Below, one piece after another: positions 46,601-53,051 of a DNA stretch of 53,051 nucleotides. A program made the translations under genes and the position numbers. The stretch comes from Ophiosphaerella korrae. Its lineage: Eukaryota; Ascomycota; Dothideomycetes; Pleosporales; Phaeosphaeriaceae. How positions within the stretch are numbered: position 1 is the stretch's first letter; each line of letters begins with the position of its first letter. The notes beneath the pieces are model-generated. The model was not told where the DNA came from. It made no database searches and saw only the letters and a list, made by a program, of their open reading frames with translations. The stretch spans positions 1 through 53,051 of the forward strand of contig JALNQF010000289.1 in assembly GCA_028456385.1 (NCBI GenBank). Reading direction: 5' to 3'.

Positions 46601-47262
46601 TTATATAGTAGAATAACTAGAATACGTACTACTAAATATACTTATATAAAGATATAAGATACTAAAAAGTATTATTAGTAATAGAGATAAGCTTTTTATA
46701 TCTAACTACTAGATAATACTACTTATAGTAATAGAAATAAAAAAGAAGCTATTAATAGCCTATTATCTATAGATAGATAAATAAATAGAGTAAACTAATA
46801 AGACGTTAAAGATATACTTAAGGATTTATAGTAATAAGAAGTAGAATAACTAAGTATTACTACTACTTATAGTATAATTAATATATAATAATAAGTACTT
46901 AGAAGTAATAAGTAAAATACTATATTTTATAAACTATAAGATATACTCTAATTTATTTAAGAAAATACTACTAGGACTTAAGATAGAAGTAGTATTAGTT
47001 AGAGTTAAAGATATATAAGAACTCTATAATAAGATAAGATAAAGACTAAAGAAAGCTTAAAAATAAAAAATAGTACTTTAGCTAAAAGAAAAAGATAAAG
47101 TATATCTTTATACTAAGATTCTATAGATAAAATAACCTAGTAAAAGACTAAACTATATTAAAGTTAGACTATTTTTAGTTAAAGAAAATAATAAGCTAGT
47201 TATAAAAATACTTAAGCTACTTAAAAATACTAGAATCTACTCTAAGTTCTATATAAGCTTAC
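43610..47262 (+). mobile_element. Host Gypsy-like element G, pol part (3' of the insertion of B)
   Basis: It continues the plus-strand element interrupted at 36577. Readable landmarks are an RT entry block like N-x-I-x-x-KN-x-Y-PLP (about 45028-45062), the RT box AYLDNILIYSKEEDK (about 45300-45345, no stops), an integrase block like MDFI-x-LP (about 46475-46505), and a C-terminal FH-x-SLL-like block (about 47245-47262) typical of fungal Gypsy pol ends. The LTR of element C begins exactly there (47263), so G was hit a second time. Its own 3' LTR is not in the window. Confidence 0.78.
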
Positions 47263-47689
47263 TATTATAGGCTGCCTATTATTAACTATAAGTACTTATC
47301 TTAAAGGAGTTAGTAGATTACAAAGTAATAGTAAGAGTTTAGAGGTAATTTACAATAACTATAAATAATAGAAGATATTTTACAACTATCTTATATTAGT
47401 GTTCTATAGTTAATAGATTAAATTACTAATACTATCTTAATAATACGTATCCTACTAAATATATACTTATTATAATCTATAATCTATAGTTACTAAGAAG
47501 AGTAGATTATAGATTACTCTAATCTATAATCTATAGTTACTAAGACTAATAGATTATAGATTACTTTAGGTATCCTAGTTATATATAGTCTCTTAATTAA
47601 GATTATTACTTTACTTGTCTTATACTTTATTAGTACCTAAGTTAGAACTAATTAGTTCTATCTTAATTCTTTCTATTATACTTATAATA
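47263..47689 (-). repeat. 3' LTR of element C
   Basis: 427 bp; begins TATTATAGGCTGCC and ends CTTATAATA on the plus strand, the reverse complement of the TGTTAT...ATAACA family ends. It contains the palindrome array at 47470-47570. Confidence 0.85.
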
Positions 47690-50600
47690 CTATCTTATCT
47701 TTTAAGTAAGTTTTAGTTTATCTACTCTAGAGCTAAAGTTATTAGTTTAGTTTCTTTATTAATATAGAGTTCTTTATCCTCTCTTATACCTATTTTATCT
47801 ATATATTATTACTATCTTCTTACTAATTATATATTACGTAATAGTGTTAAAATATTTCTTTATTCTTATTATACTTCTCTTAAGTTAAACTCTAAGTCTC
47901 TTCTTTATATTATTTTTACGAATAATAGTAAGGCTTATAAAGTATATATTTATATAAATATACGTAGTTCTTATAACGTATCTAGTATCTCTCTTTCTAA
48001 GTGTACATTTATTATACTTATTCTTACGTCTAGGCTTAATAATAATAGGGAAAGCTATTAACTAGACTTAAGAGAAATTACTATCTTAAATTATAGAGGC
48101 TAAAGCTAAGCGTAAGTAAATCTAAGAGCTTATATAGAGTAAGCTAGTAGAGAATTAAGTTTATTTCTTTTATTTTTATAAAATAAAGGCCTTAAATAAT
48201 AAGAAATTAGCTAAATAGTTAGTAGCTCTAGAAGCTAAGCTAGACTTAGATAAAGTATTTAATATTACTATAGTAGGTCCTACGCTAGACGTCTCTATTA
48301 TCTCTCTATCTATTGTTAGTAATATTAGTTCTCTTAGTTTACTACTAGGCGTTCTAGAAGGTTTTAATTTTAGAACTCCTTTAGTTTCTTAGAGTAATTA
48401 AAGTTATCTTTTAGTTCCTATATTTTCTTCTATAGTTATCTTTTTTTATTTATACTTATCTATTCTATTAAGTAGTAGTTTCTTCTATTATAGAACTAGT
48501 ACTATAAAATTTCTTTAACTTCTTATTCTTTTTATTTTCTATATATATCTACTTTATACACTAGTAGTTCTATATTCTATAGTACTTATTCTTGTAGAGC
48601 TACGTAAAACGTTAAGTATATCTTTATCTTATTTAGTAGCTTTAATTTAAATATAACTAGTGTAACTTCTTTCTTAATTTTATATAGTTTTATCTTAACG
48701 TAGTTTAGTTTTAAACTTAGTTACTTACTCTTAATATTTTTTTATACTAACTATACTTTTTCTCTCTTTCTAAATTAAAGTCTTTCTTTATACTTCTTAT
48801 TATAGTACTTTACTATTTAATTATATAGGAATTCTATATCTTATCTTAGTTAGTTATATATATCTTTAAGTTTATTAGTAAAGTTTTCTCTTTTTAGAGA
48901 CTAAGATATCTAGTTTCTTAGTATTTAGTAAGTATTAGGTTTAAATCTATAGTTTATAAAAAAAGGTAAGACTCTTATTACTATATTTTTTACGCTATTG
49001 TATACTAACTATACTATAAGTAGTAGCTATACCTAATTGTTCTAGTTGTAGTTAAGGTAGTATCTTAAGTATTATTCTACTATCTAATTTATTTATTCTA
49101 ATTATCTATCTATTTATAGGTAATATACTATAGATATTACGTAGTATATTCTTAATTATACTACTATTATTCTCTATAGTTTTAATATAAATTGTATATC
49201 TCTATCTATAATAATTTTATCTAGTAGCCTATATTAGCTAATTACTATTCTTAGGACTTAGTATATAGTAACCTCTATCTTACTCTTTTCTTTATATAGT
49301 TAGAAGTATATATACTTTATAAGTTTATCTACTATTATTAAGATCTTATTATACTTAACTCTTAATATTAAGTCTTTAGACTTAGGTAACTTTATAATAA
49401 AGTCTATTATAATAACTCTTTATAGTTATTCTAGTATTTTTACTAGTTATAGTATTCTATATAGTATATACTTATTATATTTATTCTTGTAGTATTCTAT
49501 ATAGTCTTATAGTACTTCTATTACTAGTTATCTTACTTTTAGAATATAATAGTCTTATAGTAGTCTATCTAATATTTTTTTAATACCTTAGTAACTATAT
49601 ACTAGTAATTTATAGAATTGTTATATAAATTCTTTTTAAATTTTACTTAGAATATATATTCTTCTATAGGCTTATATAAATCCTTCTTAGATTTCTAATT
49701 TCTTTATTTCTTTAGATACTTCTTACGTTATTTTCTAAATCTATTTGTCTAGCTTACTACTTATTCTTTTAAGTATTATAGCTATTTTAGGTATATTTAA
49801 GACTAAGTATCCTTCTTTATTTTTAACTAGAACTATACTAGTAGCGCTTACTTTTTCTTATAAGTCTAGTCTTCTACTAAAGGCGTCTATAAATTAATTA
49901 TCTTTCTCTTTTATATATATAATTTCTATATTAAATATTAATAAGAATTTCTACTATCTTATATAGCGTTATAATAATTCTTTATTTATTATAAATTTTA
50001 TAAGATTCTTCTAGTCTATATAGACTTTTATCTAATACTTTACTCTTTATAGGTATACTCTTTACTATTTAAATACTTTATAGATTACTAGTATTTCCTT
50101 ATTATAAATTAAGTAGTTAAGTTCTACTATTTTTATCTTCTTAGAAAAGTATTTAACTAAATATTCTTTTTTAGTTTCTAGATCTTCTTATATTAGTACT
50201 ATTCTATAGACTAAGTTAGATACGTCTATTTTTACTATTACTAGTAGGTCTAGGTTATATATTCTAATAACTAGGTTTTCTATAAACTTCTCTTTAATTT
50301 TCTTAAATACTTTTTTATATTCTTTTATCTATTTAAATAGTATATCTTTCTTTATAAGTTTTATTATTAGTTTTATATCTTTAGAATATCTTACTATTAA
50401 CTTTTTATAAAAGTTAGCTAGCCTATAAAACTATTATACTTCTTTTAGGTTTCTTAGTATTAGCTATTTATTAATTAATCTAATCTTTTTTAAGTTAATC
50501 TTAATTTTTCTTAGTTTAATAATAAATCTAAGGAAATCTATCTTTTTTATATAGAACTCGTATTTCCTTATTTTAAAAAATAGTTTATTTTCTACTAGTT

Positions 50601-52523
50601 TCTCTAGTACTTTATATATATATTATATATATTCTTCTTCTATTTCTAAGAATATAAAGATATTGTCTAGGTATATAAATATAAATATATCTAAGTACTC
50701 TTTTAGTACTATATTAATTCTTTCTTAGAATACTACTAGTATATTTATTAAGCTAAATAGTATAACTAGGTATTTATATAGTTTATACTATATTCTAAAT
50801 ACTATTTTCTACTTATTACTTTTTTTAATTCTAATCTAATAATAGGCGTTCTAGATATCTAGCTTTATAAAGATTTTTACTCTTTATAGTCTATCTTATA
50901 TTCTATCTATCTATAGTAGTAGGTATTAATTCTTATTTATAATTACGTTAGTCTTTCTAAAGTCTACGTAAGGTCTTTTATTACTTATTCTTTTTTTATC
51001 TATAAATATAAGTTTATATACTACTAAGGATTTAGATTCTTTTATCTATTTCTTTTTTATTATATTTTAGATAAATACTTATTTTATTTTAGACTCTTCT
51101 TCTATTTTTCTATAGACTAAGCTCTATTTTACGTTTTTACTTTCTTCTAGTTCTATTACTAAGTCCTATAGTTAATATTCTAGAAGGTAGTCTTCTAGCT
51201 CTATAAGCTATTTTTCTTATTTCTTATATTCTTTAGGGAATTCTCCTTTATAAGTACTTATATTAGCTTTTAATATATTTATTTTACTATAACTAATTTA
51301 TTCTATTCTCTAATTAATATATAAGTTAGTTATTTATAACTATAGTATACCTAATATTATATCTTATTTGTTATTAATTATTGTTATATCTATAACTATA
51401 TTCTAGATTTCTAGTCTTTCTAATCTTAATATTAAGAGTACTATCTCGAACCTAATAGGCTCTTAGAATAGTTTTTCTTTAATTATACTTAGTTATTAAA
51501 AGTACTTCTTTATTATATATTCTATTCTTTATATTTCTATAAACTTCTTTAATATAAAGTTTCTTATAGCTCTACTATTAATTATTAATTATACTTTCTT
51601 TCTTTAGTATATACCTATTTTTATAATATATAGGCCTCTTATACCTTCTAGCTTTTCTTATTTTAGTAATTTATTAAACTATCTATCTTTCTAAAGCTAT
51701 AGCCTTACTTTAAGTTTATATTCTTTATATTTTAGATATTTATTATTTATATATTTATACTATAGTCCTCTCTAGATATATTTTTTAGTTAACTTAGATC
51801 TAGGTCTTACTACTAGGTATCTATCTTCTAAGATAATTTCTTATCTTTAGATATTTTCTACTATAATTACTCTTATATAGTTATAGCCTTTTCTCTTTAT
51901 AAGCTATATATTGTTATTTACTTTAAGGTTTCTATATATAATATAATTCTTATCTAAGTATAATATCTATAATACTTTAAAGTATACTAGATATTTTAGA
52001 TCTATTATCTTGTTATCCCCTTCTTAGTACTTGTCTTTTCTAAGTATATCTATTATTAGAATATAGTATACTACTAGTACTTTTAGTATATAAGCTTTAT
52101 TAATCTATTACGTCTTTCTTATAAAGTACTACTATTCTCTTAGTATAAGTATCTTTTTTACTATAACTATATATTACTTTATCTATTCTTAGAATAGTAT
52201 AAACTTTATTTCTTTAAGATTATATTCTTTCTAGTCTTTATACGCTTCCTCTATACTTATAACTATTAAGTATATCTAAATAAATCTTTATTCTTTATTT
52301 TGTTCTTCTATATCTATTATTATATAGCTATTATAACTATATATTATTAGCTAGGTATACTCTATATCTCTTATATTAACTTACTTCTTACTTCTTTATA
52401 GTCTTTTAGAGGTAGTTATAGTAGTTTCTTTATCTAGTACTAGTCTTTTAGCCTAGATTAATAGTACTAAGAGCTCTTCTCCTTCTAAATCTTCTATTAG
52501 TAAGTCTATTACTTAGGCTATCT
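47263..52523 (-). mobile_element. RIP-degenerate Ty3/Gypsy element C: 3' LTR and pol, 5' part outside or lost
   Basis: On the minus strand the 3' LTR is at 47263-47689, then the spacer, chromodomain (about 48455-48485), integrase, RT (YLDN box about 50655-50690) and protease. The sequence stops at 52523, where the LTR of element D begins, so gag and the 5' LTR may continue beyond D. It is collinear with about 12150-16945 of element A in reverse. CTTAC at 47258-47262 is the candidate left target duplication. Confidence 0.8.
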
Positions 52524-53051
52524 TATTATAAGTATAATAGAGGAAATTAAGATAGAACTAATTAGTCTTAATCTAGACGCTAATAAAGTATAAGACGAGC
52601 AAAGTAATAACCTTAATTAGGAAACTATATATAACTAGGATACCTAGGCTAATCTATAATCTATAGACTCTTAGTAACTATAGATTATAGATTAAGATAA
52701 TCTATAATCTACTAGTCTTAGTAACTATAGATTATAGATTATAATAAGTATATAGTTAGTAGAATACGTATTATTAGGATAGTATTAGTAATTTAATCCT
52801 TTAACTATAGAACGCTAATACAAGATAGTTATAAAATATCTTCTATTATTTATAAGTTATTATAGATTATAACCTAAGCTTTTACTATTAACTTATAATC
52901 TACTAATAACTCTTAGGTACTAGGAAGTTAACTCTAGTAATAACTTATAACACCTTACTAATTTAGTTATTGCGAGAAGTAAAGCGTAAGTAGCGTATAG
53001 TCTAGCTAATATAATAGTAGAAAGTTTAACTAAAATAAGTAAAGCCCCTAA
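52524..53051 (+). mobile_element. 5' LTR and leader of element D, running off the window
   Basis: The LTR spans 52524-52952 (429 bp, TATTATAAG...CTTATAACA, with the terminal CA intact), followed by the leader CCTTACTAATTTAGTTATTGCG. The last about 130 bp of the LTR belong to the subfamily seen in element E (GAAGTTAACTCTAGTAA). It is inserted in element C; TATCT (52519-52523) is the candidate target duplication. Gag begins at about 52980 and is cut by the window edge. Confidence 0.8.

Overview
The window reads as nuclear DNA of a filamentous ascomycete (Pezizomycotina). The evidence is short introns (mostly 46-92 bp) with GTRNGT donors, CTAAC/CTGAC-like branch sites and YAG acceptors, a Zn2Cys6 plus fungal middle-homology-region transcription factor, a fungal-type isocyanide synthase-dioxygenase fusion, and repeats mutated in the manner of repeat-induced point mutation (RIP). 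I cannot name the species.

There are three compartments. (1) 1-17740 is an extremely AT-rich block made of nested, RIP-destroyed Ty3/Gypsy chromovirus-type LTR retrotransposons: a truncated element inserted in a second one, two copies of an unidentified repeat, and one complete element at 10348-17334 bounded by a 5-bp target duplication (TAAAG). (2) 17741-33900 is an island of balanced composition with all the real genes. (3) 33905-53051 is a second AT-rich block. Here one Gypsy-like host element (gag about 35200-36576, pol 43610-47262) is split by a complete element (36582-43609, target duplication ATAAG). It is then cut by a minus-strand element (from 47263), which is itself cut by another plus-strand element that runs off the window at 53051.

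The island looks like a compact secondary-metabolite locus built around an isocyanide synthase. From left to right it holds: an intact DHA1 MFS transporter (578 aa, four exons, +); a Zn2Cys6 regulator (659 aa, seven exons, -); a DIT1/PvcA isocyanide synthase fused to a TauD-type Fe(II)/2-oxoglutarate dioxygenase (723 aa, four exons, -); a 1.9-kb regulatory region carrying a 40-bp tandem duplication; a second MFS transporter of the Qdr/Dtr1-like DHA1 type that is a pseudogene (+); an intact zinc-less medium-chain dehydrogenase/reductase (352 aa, -); a minisatellite; an NTF2/SnoaL-like gene with a frameshift at an (AC)n run (+); and unrecognised gene-like debris up to the AT boundary.

Inferred working model: the synthase domain converts an amino acid (tyrosine or another) to an N-formyl-like isocyanide, and the fused dioxygenase oxidises or decarboxylates it. 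The Zn2Cys6 protein is the likely local regulator, the intact MFS exports the product, and the MDR reductase and NTF2-like protein are candidate tailoring enzymes. Two of the peripheral genes are broken, so the cluster may be under partial decay, although the core synthase, its regulator and one transporter are all open. No rRNA, tRNA or CRISPR was seen.
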